In this document: positions 36,863 to 45,597 of the stretch, in pieces
How the letters are laid out: every line of letters starts with the position of its first letter
Position numbering within the stretch: position 1 is the first letter of the stretch
Program-made: the position numbers and the translations under genes
Notes under the pieces: model-generated
Seen by the model: only the letters and a program-made list of their open reading frames with translations
Told to the model about the DNA's origin: nothing
Databases searched by the model: none
Source: Prosthecodimorpha staleyi
GTDB lineage: Bacteria > Pseudomonadota > Alphaproteobacteria > Rhizobiales > Ancalomicrobiaceae
Assembly: GCF_018729455.1 (NCBI RefSeq)
Contig: NZ_JAHHZF010000008.1
Location: 124,001 to 188,000 of the forward strand
Direction of reading: 5' to 3'
DNA length: 64,000 nt

Positions 36863-37454
36863 CAGGGTCCTCTCGGGCGTCGAGGCGAGCCTCGATCGCG
36901 GCGATGATCTCTTCGGCGACGAGGTCGTGGGAAACGTCGCGGGAGTGCACGGCGATATCGGCGAGCGCATAGACCGGGTAGCGGTCGCGCATCAGGCGGC
37001 GCAGCGTCTCGTCCGGGTCGGTGGTGTCGAGCAGGGGGCGGTTGGCCTTGCGCCGGACCCGGCCGGCCAGCACCTCGAAATCGGCCTTCAGCCAGATCGA
37101 CAGACCGGCCTCGGCGACCGAGGCACGGGTGTCGGCATTCATCCAGGCGCCGCCGCCGGTGGCCAGAACCTGCGGCCCCTCGCCGAGCAGGCGGCGGATG
37201 ACGCGTCTTTCGCCGTCGCGGAAATAGGACTCGCCATGCTCCGCGAAGATCTCCGGAATGGTCTTCGCAGCGGCCCGCTCGATCTCCACGTCGGCATCGA
37301 CGAAGGGCAGGCCGAGCCGCTGGGCGAGGCGACGGCCGACGGTCGTCTTGCCGGCGCCCATCATGCCGACCAGCACGATCGAACGCCGCCCGAGCCGCCC
37401 GACGATCCGCCGGGCTCTCTCTTCGTCGCTGCTGCGCTTCGCTTCGGCCTGCAT
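36852..37454 (-). CDS. aroK: Shikimate kinase
   Basis: 200 residues from the ATG at 37454; an upstream start at 37481 is in frame but homologues begin near MQAEAKRSS. Walker A is GMMGAGKTTVGRRLA at about residues 30-44. The shikimate-binding DADVEIERAAAKTIPEIF and GESYFRDGERRVIRRLL, the GGGAW turn, and the adenine/lid region ANRPLLDTTDPDETLRRLMRDRYPVY follow in order. It phosphorylates shikimate at the 3-hydroxyl. The gene overlaps aroB, with XerD and a small membrane protein divergent on the other side. Confidence 0.95.
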   Translation of the reverse strand: MQAEAKRSSDEERARRIVGRLGRRSIVLVGMMGAGKTTVGRRLAQRLGLPFVDADVEIERAAAKTIPEIFAEHGESYFRDGERRVIRRLLGEGPQVLATGGGAWMNADTRASVAEAGLSIWLKADFEVLAGRVRRKANRPLLDTTDPDETLRRLMRDRYPVYALADIAVHSRDVSHDLVAEEIIAAIEARLDAREDPDDS

Positions 37455-37671
37455 CGCCCTCGCCGGGCCTCCCCAGCCCAAAGCCTATCCGGTCGGACGC
37501 TTTGAGACCATGGCGGCGCCCGCGTCAAGGCAGTCGAGCGTCGATGTCGGCACGGGCCGCCTTGCGCTGCGCTGCCGCATCGGACAGAAAAGAGGCTGCG
37601 ACCGATTCGATGCGGCCGTGGCCCGAAGCCCTCCGCCCGACCGCCACCCGACAGGAGGCCCGGCGCCCGTC

Positions 37672-37818
37672 ATGCCCAGCCTCATCAAGTTTCTCGTGGT
37701 GCTCCTCGTCCTCGGCATCGTGACCTTTGCCGGGATGTACTATCTCGCCAACTATGTCGAGCCGAAGCCGCGCGAAATCACCATCCGGGTCCCGTCCGAC
37801 CGCTTCCGGGAACAATAG
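37672..37818 (+). CDS. Small single-span membrane protein, 48 residues
   Basis: A complete reading frame beginning MPSLIKFLVVLLVLGIVTF with one membrane span at about residues 5-26, then a conserved-looking polar tail YVEPKPREITIRVPSDRF. AGGAGG lies 13 bases upstream, slightly far. Equivalent tiny proteins (sometimes misnamed histidine kinase) sit between aroK and xerD in many Rhizobiales. It ends five bases before the XerD GTG start, so the two are probably co-translated. No function is known. Confidence 0.7.
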   Translation: MPSLIKFLVVLLVLGIVTFAGMYYLANYVEPKPREITIRVPSDRFREQ

Positions 37819-37822
37819 TCCC

Positions 37823-38755
37823 GTGGCTGCGCGCGGCCGTCATCACGTCGAGACCTTTCTTGAAATGATGGCGGTGGAGCGCGGTGCCGCGAAGAACACG
37901 CTCGACTCCTACCGGCGCGATCTGGACGACTTTTCCGGCTTCCTCGGCGCGCGCGGTCTCGGCATCCAGGCGGCCGCCAGCGACGATATCCGCGACTATC
38001 TGGCCGATCTCGCCGGGCGCGGCTTCACGGCTTCGACCCAGCGCCGGCGTTTGTCCGCGATCCGCCAGTTCCAGAAATTCCTCTATGCCGAAGGCGTGCG
38101 CCCGACCGATCCGACCGGCCCGGTCGACGGTCCGCGGCGCGGCCGGCCGCTGCCGAAGACCCTGTCGCGGGCCGCCGTCGACGACCTGCTCGGTGCCGTG
38201 GCGGCGGATTGCGAGCGGCCCGACCTGTCGCCGGCCGCCCGGCTCCGGGCGCTCCGCCTGCAGGCCCTGATCGAGATCGCCTATGCGACCGGCCTGCGCG
38301 TCAGCGAACTGATCGGCCTGCCGGCCTCGGCGGCGCGCGGCGACCTGCCCGTCGTGGTGGTGCGCGGCAAGGGCGGCAAGGAACGCATGGTGCCGATCGG
38401 CGGCCGGGCCCGCGAGGCCATGCGCCGCTACCAGGAGGCGGTGCGCGCCGCCGGCAAGGCGGGCACGGGGCGCTGGCTGTTCCCGTCCTGGAGCGAGGAG
38501 GGCCATGTCACCCGCCAGGCCTTCGCGCGCGACCTGAAGGCCGCCGCCGCCCGCGCCGGCCTGCCGCCGTCGGCGATCTCCCCGCACGTCCTGCGCCATG
38601 CCTTCGCCAGCCACATCCTGGAGAACGGCGCCGACCTGCGCGTCCTGCAGGAACTGCTCGGCCATGCCGACATTTCGACCACGCAGATCTATACCCACGT
38701 CCTGGAAGAGCGCCTGAAGCAACTGGTCGCCACCCATCATCCGCTCGCCGGGTGA
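37823..38755 (+). CDS. xerD: Site-specific tyrosine recombinase XerD
   Basis: 310 residues from a GTG at 37823; an ATG at 37727 in the same frame overlaps the small gene out of its frame and is unlikely. The core-binding domain covers about residues 1-95 (HHVETFLEMMAVERGAAKNT). The catalytic domain has GLRVSEL (first Arg), the HVLRHAFASH box, LGHADISTTQIYTH with the nucleophile Tyr290, and the family's terminal KQLVATHHPLAG. It most probably works with XerC at dif to resolve chromosome dimers. The location in a conserved aroK neighbourhood argues against a phage integrase. Confidence 0.93.
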   Translation: MAARGRHHVETFLEMMAVERGAAKNTLDSYRRDLDDFSGFLGARGLGIQAAASDDIRDYLADLAGRGFTASTQRRRLSAIRQFQKFLYAEGVRPTDPTGPVDGPRRGRPLPKTLSRAAVDDLLGAVAADCERPDLSPAARLRALRLQALIEIAYATGLRVSELIGLPASAARGDLPVVVVRGKGGKERMVPIGGRAREAMRRYQEAVRAAGKAGTGRWLFPSWSEEGHVTRQAFARDLKAAAARAGLPPSAISPHVLRHAFASHILENGADLRVLQELLGHADISTTQIYTHVLEERLKQLVATHHPLAG

Positions 38756-38954
38756 GGCGCCCGGCACGAATGCCCGGTCCGGGAGCCGGCGGCGCGACCT
38801 GCCTTGACATCGCCGCAGACCCGTGGCCTGTCTCCGGCCGCGCGGGCGGCCTGCAGGCCGTCCCAGCCGATCGAGCCGCGTCTCTCCGAACAGCGTTCCG
38901 CCGGGCCGGGTCCCAGGCCTAAGCCCCCGAACAAGCCGACCGAGCCAACCCTTC

Positions 38955-39908
38955 ATGCGCAGCTATCTCGAATTCGAAAAGCCCGTCGCCGATCTCGAAG
39001 GGCAGATCCAGGAACTGCGTGTCCTGGCGGAGCGCGGCGAAGCGGTCGACGTGACGGAGGAGATCGGACGGCTCGAGATCAAGGCCACCCAGGCGCTGCA
39101 GGAAATCTACCAGAAGCTGACGCCCTGGCAGAAGACGCAGATTGCCCGGCATCCGGACCGCCCGCATTTCGTCGATTACGTGGAGCGCCTGATCGAAGAC
39201 TTCACGCCGCTCTCCGGCGATCGGAAATTCGCCGAGGATGCGGCGATCCTCGGCGGCTTCGGGCGGTTTCGCGGCCAGTCGGTCGCCGTCATCGGGCACG
39301 AGAAGGGATCGGACACGGCGAGCCGCATCCGCCACAATTTCGGCATGGCGCGGCCCGAGGGCTATCGGAAGGCCGTGCGGCTGATGGAACTGGCCGACCG
39401 TTTCGATGTGCCGGTGATCAGCCTGGTCGATACGGCCGGCGCCTATCCGGGCATCGGTGCGGAAGAGCGCGGCCAGGCTGAGGCGATCGCGCGCTCGACC
39501 GAGGCCTGCCTCAACATCGGCGTGCCCAACGTGGCGCTGATCATCGGCGAGGGCGGCTCGGGCGGCGCCATCGCGATCGCCACGGCCAACCGGGTGCTGA
39601 TGCTGGAACATGCCATCTACAGCGTGATCTCGCCGGAAGGGGCGGCCTCGATCCTGTGGCGCGACCCGGCGCGCGCCCAGGATGCGGCCACCAACATGAA
39701 GATCACCGCGCAGGATCTGATCCGGTTCAAGGTCGTCGATGGGGTCATCCCGGAGCCGCTCGGCGGCGCCCACCGCGCGCCGGAGGCGGTGATCGATGCC
39801 GCAGGGGCGGCGATCGCCGAGGCGTTCGGCGCCATGGCCGGTCTGTCGCGGGAGGATGTCCGCCGTCAGCGGCGCGAAAAGTTCCTGGCCATCGGCCGCG
39901 TGCTGTGA
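38955..39908 (+). CDS. accA: Acetyl-CoA carboxylase carboxyltransferase subunit alpha
   Basis: 317 residues, the typical length. From [18 protein letters not shown] through ELRVLAERG the N-terminal helix is standard. The carboxyltransferase core has [40 protein letters not shown], the active-site [20 protein letters not shown] and [11 protein letters not shown]. AccA with AccD transfers the carboxyl group from biotin to acetyl-CoA in fatty-acid synthesis. It stands 199 bases after xerD. One GGCACGAAT copy lies in that gap. Confidence 0.97.
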   Translation: MRSYLEFEKPVADLEGQIQELRVLAERGEAVDVTEEIGRLEIKATQALQEIYQKLTPWQKTQIARHPDRPHFVDYVERLIEDFTPLSGDRKFAEDAAILGGFGRFRGQSVAVIGHEKGSDTASRIRHNFGMARPEGYRKAVRLMELADRFDVPVISLVDTAGAYPGIGAEERGQAEAIARSTEACLNIGVPNVALIIGEGGSGGAIAIATANRVLMLEHAIYSVISPEGAASILWRDPARAQDAATNMKITAQDLIRFKVVDGVIPEPLGGAHRAPEAVIDAAGAAIAEAFGAMAGLSREDVRRQRREKFLAIGRVL

Positions 39909-40136
39909 TGCCGAAGCCGCCGCAAATGGGCGGCAATCCGGTTGCAAACGGTTTTGCTGCCGTGCGAATCTTGGGCTAGTGTCGGGCGGCGACGCGCGGG
40001 TGTCCGCGACCGTTAACAAGCCGTCAACGAAACGGTCGCTAGTCTATCGATCGGTCCCGCGGCAGTGTGGGGCGAGGGTGTTTCGGTTCGGCTGACGCAG
40101 TCTCGCGGCCGGAACCGCGTTTTGGGTGGTACTCGG

Positions 40137-41504
40137 ATGGTCTTCAAGCCGGCTCTTCGCCTTCTCGCCATCTCGGCGGTCGCTTTCGGGCTGGTCGCCT
40201 GCCAGGAAGAGCATGGACTGATCGAGCAGAACGGCAAGTCGATACGGCCGCTGCGCCAGGACATGCTCGAACTGATGGCCGAGAAGGGAATGCGCAAGGA
40301 GGACCCGATCCTCGTCCGCATCTTCAAGCAGGATTCGGTGCTCGAAGTCTGGAAGCGCGACAAGACCGGCCGCTATGCCCTGCTCAAGGATTACAAGATC
40401 TGCGCCTGGGGCGGCACCATCGGGCCGAAGATCCGGCAGGGTGACAAGCAGTCGCCGGAGGGTTTCTACACGGTCACCCCCAGCCGTATGAACCCGAATT
40501 CGCAATACTACCTGTCCTATGATGTCGGCTTCCCGAACGCCTTCGACCGCGCCTATGGCCGCACCGGCGACGCGATCATGGTGCATGGCGCCTGCTCGTC
40601 GGCAGGCTGCTTCGCCATGACGGATGCGCAGGTCGAGGAGATCTATGCGCTGGCCCGCGAGGCCTTTGCCGGCGGCCAGCCCTCCTTCCAGGTGCAGTCC
40701 TTCCCGTTCCGCATGACCGCCCAGAACATGGCGCGCAACCGGAACAATCCGAACATGCCGTTCTGGCGCAACCTGAAGGAAGGTTACGACCACTTCGAGG
40801 TGACCAAGATCGAGCCCAAGGTCGATGTCTGCGAGAAGCGCTACGTCTTCAATGCGCAGCCGAAGGACCCGGCCATGTCGAGCTTCAACGCGGTCGGCGC
40901 CTGCCCGGCCTACGAGGTGCCCTCGCATATCGCGACGCTGGTGGCCGCCAAGTCCAAGGCGGACGAGGCCGAACGCTCCACCGTCATTGCCGCGCTCGAC
41001 GAGAAGGAGCGCAAGGCGACCCAGGAGGAACTCGATCGGCGCCTCGAGGAATCCAAGCCGAAGCGCGAAGGCGGTAGCCTGATGGCGTCGATCTTCCGCA
41101 GCGGTCAGGGTGAGGGGGCGCCGGCGACGACCGGTTCCGCCGGGGCGGCTCGGACCCCGATCGCCGTGCCGGTCCCGCGGGCGGCCCCGGGCCGGATTCC
41201 GTCGCAGCCGGTGGAGGTCGCCAAGGCCGACCAGGGCGTCGGATCGTGGTTCGGCTTCGCCTCGAAATCCGACGGCGAGACGACCGGAGCCGCCAGGGCC
41301 GGAGCGGTTGCGACGACCGCGGCCGTACCCGCCAGCACCGCCGTGGTGATGCCGGCAGCGCCGCCGCGGCCCGCGGTTGCGCCCGCTCCGGTCGGCAGCA
41401 AGCCGGCGGTCGTCGCGGCTCCCGCGCCCGCGCCGGTCGCCGCCGCGGCGGCCCCGAAGCCGGAGCGGTCCATCTGGCAGCGGCTCAATCCGTTCGGCGG
41501 CTGA
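40137..41504 (+). CDS. YafK-type L,D-transpeptidase, lipid-anchored
   Basis: 455 residues from the ATG at 40137. The N-terminal hydrophobic part ends in GLVACQEE, a lipobox-like LVAC, so lipidation at that Cys is plausible. The YkuD catalytic motif is HGACSSAGC with His150 and the nucleophile Cys158. A long Ala/Pro/Val-rich tail begins near residue 325 and ends in a short KPERSIWQRLNPFGG. L,D-transpeptidases make 3-3 peptidoglycan cross-links or attach or release outer-membrane proteins; YafK-type members include the DpaA amidase that cleaves the lipoprotein link, so direction of action is uncertain. The tail is probably a flexible spacer. Confidence 0.9.
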   Translation: MVFKPALRLLAISAVAFGLVACQEEHGLIEQNGKSIRPLRQDMLELMAEKGMRKEDPILVRIFKQDSVLEVWKRDKTGRYALLKDYKICAWGGTIGPKIRQGDKQSPEGFYTVTPSRMNPNSQYYLSYDVGFPNAFDRAYGRTGDAIMVHGACSSAGCFAMTDAQVEEIYALAREAFAGGQPSFQVQSFPFRMTAQNMARNRNNPNMPFWRNLKEGYDHFEVTKIEPKVDVCEKRYVFNAQPKDPAMSSFNAVGACPAYEVPSHIATLVAAKSKADEAERSTVIAALDEKERKATQEELDRRLEESKPKREGGSLMASIFRSGQGEGAPATTGSAGAARTPIAVPVPRAAPGRIPSQPVEVAKADQGVGSWFGFASKSDGETTGAARAGAVATTAAVPASTAVVMPAAPPRPAVAPAPVGSKPAVVAAPAPAPVAAAAAPKPERSIWQRLNPFGG

Positions 41505-41537
41505 TCGCCTTTCCGACATCGCCTTTCCGACATCGCC
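41504..41537. repeat. Short direct repeat, 14 bases x 2.4
   Basis: ATCGCCTTTCCGAC occurs twice without a gap, followed by six bases of a third copy, immediately after the L,D-transpeptidase stop. It is small and probably neutral. Confidence 0.8.
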
Positions 41538-41708
41538 AACGCCCGGCATGACCGTTGTCGCCAGCCCTTGGCGGGACCCGTCGGCGCGATCGCGCCGGTT
41601 CGAGACGCACTGCCGGCGAGGATGGCCGCGGGTCCGCAGAACCGCCGGCGTTCGGCCCGATCCGTCCGACCGTTCCACATGCCGCGGCGGTCTGACGGTT
41701 CAGACCGA

Positions 41709-42221
41709 TCAGTTGCGGTCGTCGGGCAGGATCGGCAGGGCGTGCACGTCGATGCCCTCTTCGATCAGCGCCTCGGCCTCCTCGGCGCTGGCCTCGCCGT
41801 AGATGCCGCGCTGCTCGCTTTCGCCGTAGTGGATGCGGCGGGCCTCCTCGGCGAAGTCGGCGCCGACATAGTCGGCATTCTCCAGCACCTTGGCGCGGAT
41901 TTCCTTGAGCGCGGCCAGAAGCGCCGCCTGGGCCGGATGGGGCGCGACGACAGCCGGCGGGGCCGCGGCGGCGGCCGGTACGGGCACCGGCGCAGCGGCG
42001 GGTGCGGGTGCGCTACCGGTGGCGGTCTCGGTCGCCGGGACGGCGGCGCGGCCGCGTGCGGGCTGGACATTCGGCGCCATCAGGGCGCGTGCGACCTGGG
42101 TCGAGCCGCAGACCGGGCAGGAAACGTGGCCGGCGGCGGCCTGGGCCTCGAAATCGGACGAGGACCGGAACCAGCCTTCGAATTCGTGCTCCGTCGGGCA
42201 GATCAGCGCGTAATGGATCAT
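41709..42221 (-). CDS. DUF1178 family protein with an N-terminal zinc-ribbon-like pair
   Basis: 170 residues starting MIHYALICPTEHEFEGWFRS. The Cys8 and CPVCGS cysteines (residues 34-38) form a CxxC-type metal-binding pattern. The middle is a Pro/Ala-rich linker and the C-terminus has an acidic run AEEARRIHYGESEQRGIYGEAS, all typical of DUF1178. Its start overlaps the stop of the nitrilase-family gene upstream (ATGA), so the two are translationally coupled. Function unknown. Confidence 0.9.
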   Translation of the reverse strand: MIHYALICPTEHEFEGWFRSSSDFEAQAAAGHVSCPVCGSTQVARALMAPNVQPARGRAAVPATETATGSAPAPAAAPVPVPAAAAAPPAVVAPHPAQAALLAALKEIRAKVLENADYVGADFAEEARRIHYGESEQRGIYGEASAEEAEALIEEGIDVHALPILPDDRN

Positions 42222-43075
42222 GGGGCGGCCTTGAGCTCGACGGGCAAAGCCGGTGCGGCCGCGAAGGGGCGGTCGTGCCGGAGGGCCGGGATGCGTCCGC
42301 GCGCCTCGGCGACGAGGCCGAGATCGATATCGGCGATCGCGATGCCGGGACCATCGGCCGCCTCGGCGACGATCCGGCCCCAGGGGTCGACGATCAGGCT
42401 GTGGCCGTAGGTCGAACGGCCGTTCTCGTGCAGGCCGCTCTGCGCGGCGGCAAACACCCAGGCTCCGTTTTCGATCGCCCGGGCGCGCAGCAGGACATGC
42501 CAGTGGGCTTCGCCGGTCTGCTGCGTGAAGGCCGCCGGAACGCTCAGAATGTCGGCGCCGGCCTCGCGGGCCAGCGCCCGGAACAGCTGCGGGAAGCGCA
42601 GATCGTAGCAGATGGCGAGACCGAGCCGCCCCCACGGCAGGTCGACCGTGACGGATTCCGCGCCCGGGCGGATGCGGTTGCTCTCGCGATAGCTCTCGCC
42701 GCCGACCAGGTCGACGTCGAAGAGATGGATCTTGTCGTAGCGCGCCGCGACCGAACCGTCCGGGGCGATCACGAAAGCGCGGTTGGCGGCCTTGGCCTCC
42801 GCGACCTTGATGGCCAGCGAGCCGACATGCAGCCAGATGCCCAATTCGGCGGCAACGGCGCGGAGCCGCGCCAGGGTCGGGTCGGCCGCCTCTTCGGTCA
42901 GTGCCGCGAACAGGCGATCGCCGTTATGCTCCATGATGTTGGTGTTTTCCGGCGTCTGCACATACTGCGCACCGGCCGCAGCGGCCTCGCGCACCAGCGC
43001 TTCGACGGCCGCGATATTGGCCTCGACCGAGCGCGAGGCCGTGGTCTGGACGAGCGCGGCGCGGAATTGGGTCAT
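42218..43075 (-). CDS. Carbon-nitrogen hydrolase, nitrilase superfamily
   Basis: 285 residues from the ATG at 43075; a GTG at 43084 is in frame and possible. The catalytic triad is present: Glu43 in TPENTN, Lys115 in YDKIHLFDVD and Cys156 in AICYDLRFP. Those surroundings and the length fit the Nit2/omega-amidase or deaminated-glutathione amidase branch. The substrate cannot be fixed. It overlaps the DUF1178 gene and lies downstream of grxC and comF on the same strand, an order common in Rhizobiales. A GGCCGG/CCGGCC inverted repeat around TTTCGAAA at 43092-43112 lies just upstream. Confidence 0.9.
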   Translation of the reverse strand: MTQFRAALVQTTASRSVEANIAAVEALVREAAAAGAQYVQTPENTNIMEHNGDRLFAALTEEAADPTLARLRAVAAELGIWLHVGSLAIKVAEAKAANRAFVIAPDGSVAARYDKIHLFDVDLVGGESYRESNRIRPGAESVTVDLPWGRLGLAICYDLRFPQLFRALAREAGADILSVPAAFTQQTGEAHWHVLLRARAIENGAWVFAAAQSGLHENGRSTYGHSLIVDPWGRIVAEAADGPGIAIADIDLGLVAEARGRIPALRHDRPFAAAPALPVELKAAP

Positions 43076-43156
43076 GGCACTCACCGGAAGGGGCCGGCTT
43101 TCGAAACCGGCCAGTCGGGTTGATGGGCCGGGTCGGCCGCGGCGGATGCGGAAAGG

Positions 43157-43426
43157 CTAGCCGTGCGCCTGGGCGGACGCCAGCAACGGATCGAGGCGGC
43201 CGGCGCGATCGAGAGCATGCAGGTCGTCGCAGCCGCCGACATGGGTCGCACCGACGAAGATCTGCGGAAAGGTGGTCCGGCCGGAACGGTCCATCATCTC
43301 CCGGCGCAGGGCGGGCGATCCGGTCGCGTCCTTCTCTTCGTAGGCGACGCCCTTGCGGTCGAGAAGCGCCTTGGCGGCACTGCAATAGCCGCAGAATTCA
43401 CGCGTGTAGATGACGACGGCTGCCAT
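43157..43426 (-). CDS. grxC: Glutaredoxin 3
   Basis: 89 residues from the ATG at 43426 (MAAVVIYTREFCGYC); a longer frame to 43495 is unsupported. The dithiol active site CGYC is at residues 12-15. TTFPQIFVGATHVGGCDDL supplies the cis-Pro and the glutathione-binding GG. It reduces protein disulfides with glutathione. Size and motifs are normal for GrxC. Confidence 0.96.
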   Translation of the reverse strand: MAAVVIYTREFCGYCSAAKALLDRKGVAYEEKDATGSPALRREMMDRSGRTTFPQIFVGATHVGGCDDLHALDRAGRLDPLLASAQAHG

Positions 43427-43466
43427 GGTGCGGATCCGGGTGGAGGGCCGGTGTGACCGATCTCCG

Positions 43467-44279
43467 TCATATATGCAAGGTTCCGGCCGCGGCAACCCGC
43501 GCGAAGGTGATCACGTCGACGGCGGCCGCACCGCCGCGTTTCAGCGCACGCGTGGCGGCCTTGACGGTGGCGCCCGTGGTCAGCACGTCGTCGACGAGGA
43601 GGATATGCGTCCCGGCGATGCGCGCCTTGGCGGCCGGCGGCACCCGGAAGGCGCCGGCGACATTTTCGGCGCGCTCGCGCGGATTGAGCCCGACCTGGCG
43701 GTCGGTCGCCTTGACGCGAGCGAGCGCGAGCGGGTCGACCGGAAGCCCGCATTGGCGCCCGAGCTCGGCGGCGATCAGCTGCGATTGGTTGAACTTGCGC
43801 GTCAGCAGCCGGCTCGGATGCAGCGGCACGGGCACGATCAGCCCCGCGCGGGGGAAGAGGTCGGTGCCGGCCCGCGCCGTCAGGCGCCCGATCAGGCGGC
43901 CGAGCTCGGTGCGGTCCTGATACTTGAGCCGGTGGACCAGTTCGGCCGCCATCCCCTCGTAGAGCACGGCCGCGCGTGCCTTGTCGAAAGGCGGCGGATC
44001 GGCGATAGCCTCGGCCGAGAGCGCGCCGGGGCCGAGGTCGTAGCCGAACGGAATGCCGAGCTGCTCGCAATAGGGGCGTTCGATCAGGCGCAGGTCGGCC
44101 CAGCAGGCGGCACAGAGGCTGTGCGGCTCGGCGACCGGGATCCGGCACTGGCTGCAGACCGGCGGCAGCACGAAATCCAGCCCGCGCCGGAAGAGCCCGG
44201 CCGCCCCGGCGACAAGCCCGTGCCCACCAGCCTCGCGGGCGCGGTCGAACAGGCGGCGGAACGGGATGTGCGGGTCCAT
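43467..44279 (-). CDS. comF: ComF family protein
   Basis: 270 residues from the ATG at 44279 (MDPHIPFRRLFDRARE). A zinc-finger-like CSQCRIP ... CAACW lies at about residues 43-60, then LKYQDRTELGRLIGRL, PVPLHPSRLLTRKFNQSQLIA and the phosphoribosyltransferase loop ILLVDDVLTTGAT near 235-247. ComF is needed for DNA uptake in competent bacteria. In alphaproteobacteria its role is less defined and it may be a PRTase of unknown substrate. It heads the leftward grxC/nitrilase/DUF1178 run and is divergent from the methyltransferase. Confidence 0.9.
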   Translation of the reverse strand: MDPHIPFRRLFDRAREAGGHGLVAGAAGLFRRGLDFVLPPVCSQCRIPVAEPHSLCAACWADLRLIERPYCEQLGIPFGYDLGPGALSAEAIADPPPFDKARAAVLYEGMAAELVHRLKYQDRTELGRLIGRLTARAGTDLFPRAGLIVPVPLHPSRLLTRKFNQSQLIAAELGRQCGLPVDPLALARVKATDRQVGLNPRERAENVAGAFRVPPAAKARIAGTHILLVDDVLTTGATVKAATRALKRGGAAAVDVITFARVAAAGTLHI

Positions 44280-44416
44280 AGTGCAACCATAACGCACTGG
44301 CACGCCCGCGCCCAGAGCGCCCGGGAGCCGGTGCGGGCCGCTGTCTGTCCGCTCGGCTTTGACCTTCGCGCGCGGCCGGCCCATATAGCCGCGGTCAGCA
44401 CGAGGCCTGAACCCGC

Positions 44417-45325
44417 ATGACCGTACCGCCGATCTTCGACCGCGCGCTGCTCGCCCGTCGGCGCGGCCGTGCGCTCCGCGAGGCCCGGCCGGGCGCCGAT
44501 TTCCTGATGGCCCGCGTGGTCGAGGATCTCGCCGACCGGCTGGCGACGGTGAGCCGGCGCTTTCCCGTCGCCGTCGCGCTCGGCGATCCGACCGGCCGGA
44601 CGGCCGCGATGCTGCGGGCCTCCGGCAAGGTCGAGCATGTCGTGGAGGTCCTGCCGCCGGCCGATCCGCCGCCGGCGGGACGCGGCGACCTGATCGCCGA
44701 CGAAGCCCTGCTGCCGTTTCGCGACGGTGCGCTGGATCTCGTCGTGGCGCCGCTTGCGTTGCACTGGCTCGACGATCTCCCGGGTGCGCTCGTTCAGATC
44801 CGGCGGGCGCTGCGGCCGGACGGGCTTCTGCTCGCGGCGCTGCCGGGCGGTGAGACGCTGTCGGAACTGCGCCGCAGCCTGATCGCCGCCGAGGCCGAGA
44901 CGACGAACGGCGCGAGCCCGCGCGTAGCACCCTTCGTCGACATCCGCGATCTCGGCGGCCTTCTGCAGCGGGCCGGCTTCGCGCTGCCGGTCACGGATGT
45001 CGACCGGATGACCGTGCGCTATGACGACATGTTCGCGCTGATGCTCGACCTGCGTGCCATGGGGGCGACCAGCATCCTGGCCGAACGCAGCCGCAAGCCG
45101 GCCGGCCGCGGCCTGTTCCTGCGCGCCGCCGCACTTTATGCCGAGCGCCATGCCGATCCGGACGGGCGCATCCGGGCGACCTTCGAGATCGTGTCGGCAT
45201 CGGGCTGGGCGCCGCACGAAAGCCAGCAGAAGCCGGCCCGGCGCGGTTCGGCGACCGTCAGGCTCGCCGATGCGCTCGGAACGGTCGAGCGGTCCGGCGG
45301 CGAGACTGCGGACGGGATCGAGTGA
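44417..45325 (+). CDS. NDUFAF5/BioC-like class I SAM-dependent methyltransferase
   Basis: 302 residues. The start [19 protein letters not shown] is typical of the mitochondrial NDUFAF5 and alphaproteobacterial orthologues. Motif I is VALGDPTGR, weaker than usual, then ADEALLPFRDGALDLVVAPLALHWLDDLPGALVQIRRALRPDG covers motifs II-III in that family. NDUFAF5 hydroxylates an arginine of complex I; the bacterial members are often annotated as methyltransferase. The orthologue group fits, but the reaction is inferred. Confidence 0.88.
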   Translation: MTVPPIFDRALLARRRGRALREARPGADFLMARVVEDLADRLATVSRRFPVAVALGDPTGRTAAMLRASGKVEHVVEVLPPADPPPAGRGDLIADEALLPFRDGALDLVVAPLALHWLDDLPGALVQIRRALRPDGLLLAALPGGETLSELRRSLIAAEAETTNGASPRVAPFVDIRDLGGLLQRAGFALPVTDVDRMTVRYDDMFALMLDLRAMGATSILAERSRKPAGRGLFLRAAALYAERHADPDGRIRATFEIVSASGWAPHESQQKPARRGSATVRLADALGTVERSGGETADGIE

Positions 45326-45373
45326 ACGGGGCTTGGCGACGGCTGGTGCGCCTCTGTTCCGGCACGCGGCGAT

Positions 45374-45586
45374 TCAGCTCGATTTCACATTCGAGCGGAT
45401 CAGGCCGCTGACCCAGTCCCACTGCGCGGCAAGCTGCTCGCCGAATCCGGTGATGCCGGCGATGATCACGATCACCACCAGGCTGGCGATCAGCCCGTAC
45501 TCGATCGACGTCGCGCCGAACTCGTCGGTGCGGAGAGCCGAGAGGCGGCTGCGCACGAATGAGGCGACGGTCGAGGCAACGGTCAT
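45374..45586 (-). CDS. Flp-family type IVb pilin, orphan
   Basis: 70 residues. The class IVb leader precedes the processing site: EFG followed by ATSIEYGLIASLVVIVIIAG, where cleavage after Gly and the +5 Glu (in IEYG) are the hallmarks of Flp pilins. A hydrophobic span follows and a short polar C-terminus. No tad/cpa assembly genes are in the window, so it is an orphan or is used by an assembly system elsewhere. It starts 12 bases after mutT on the same strand, so it may share the mutT-argJ transcript. Confidence 0.9.
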   Translation of the reverse strand: MTVASTVASFVRSRLSALRTDEFGATSIEYGLIASLVVIVIIAGITGFGEQLAAQWDWVSGLIRSNVKSS

Positions 45587-45597
45587 CGCGGTTTCCG

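Noticed and set aside
37823-38755. Phage-type integrase and attachment site
   Set aside because: The recombinase is in a conserved chromosomal neighbourhood with XerD-type ending; no tRNA, no flanking direct repeat and no phage genes are seen.
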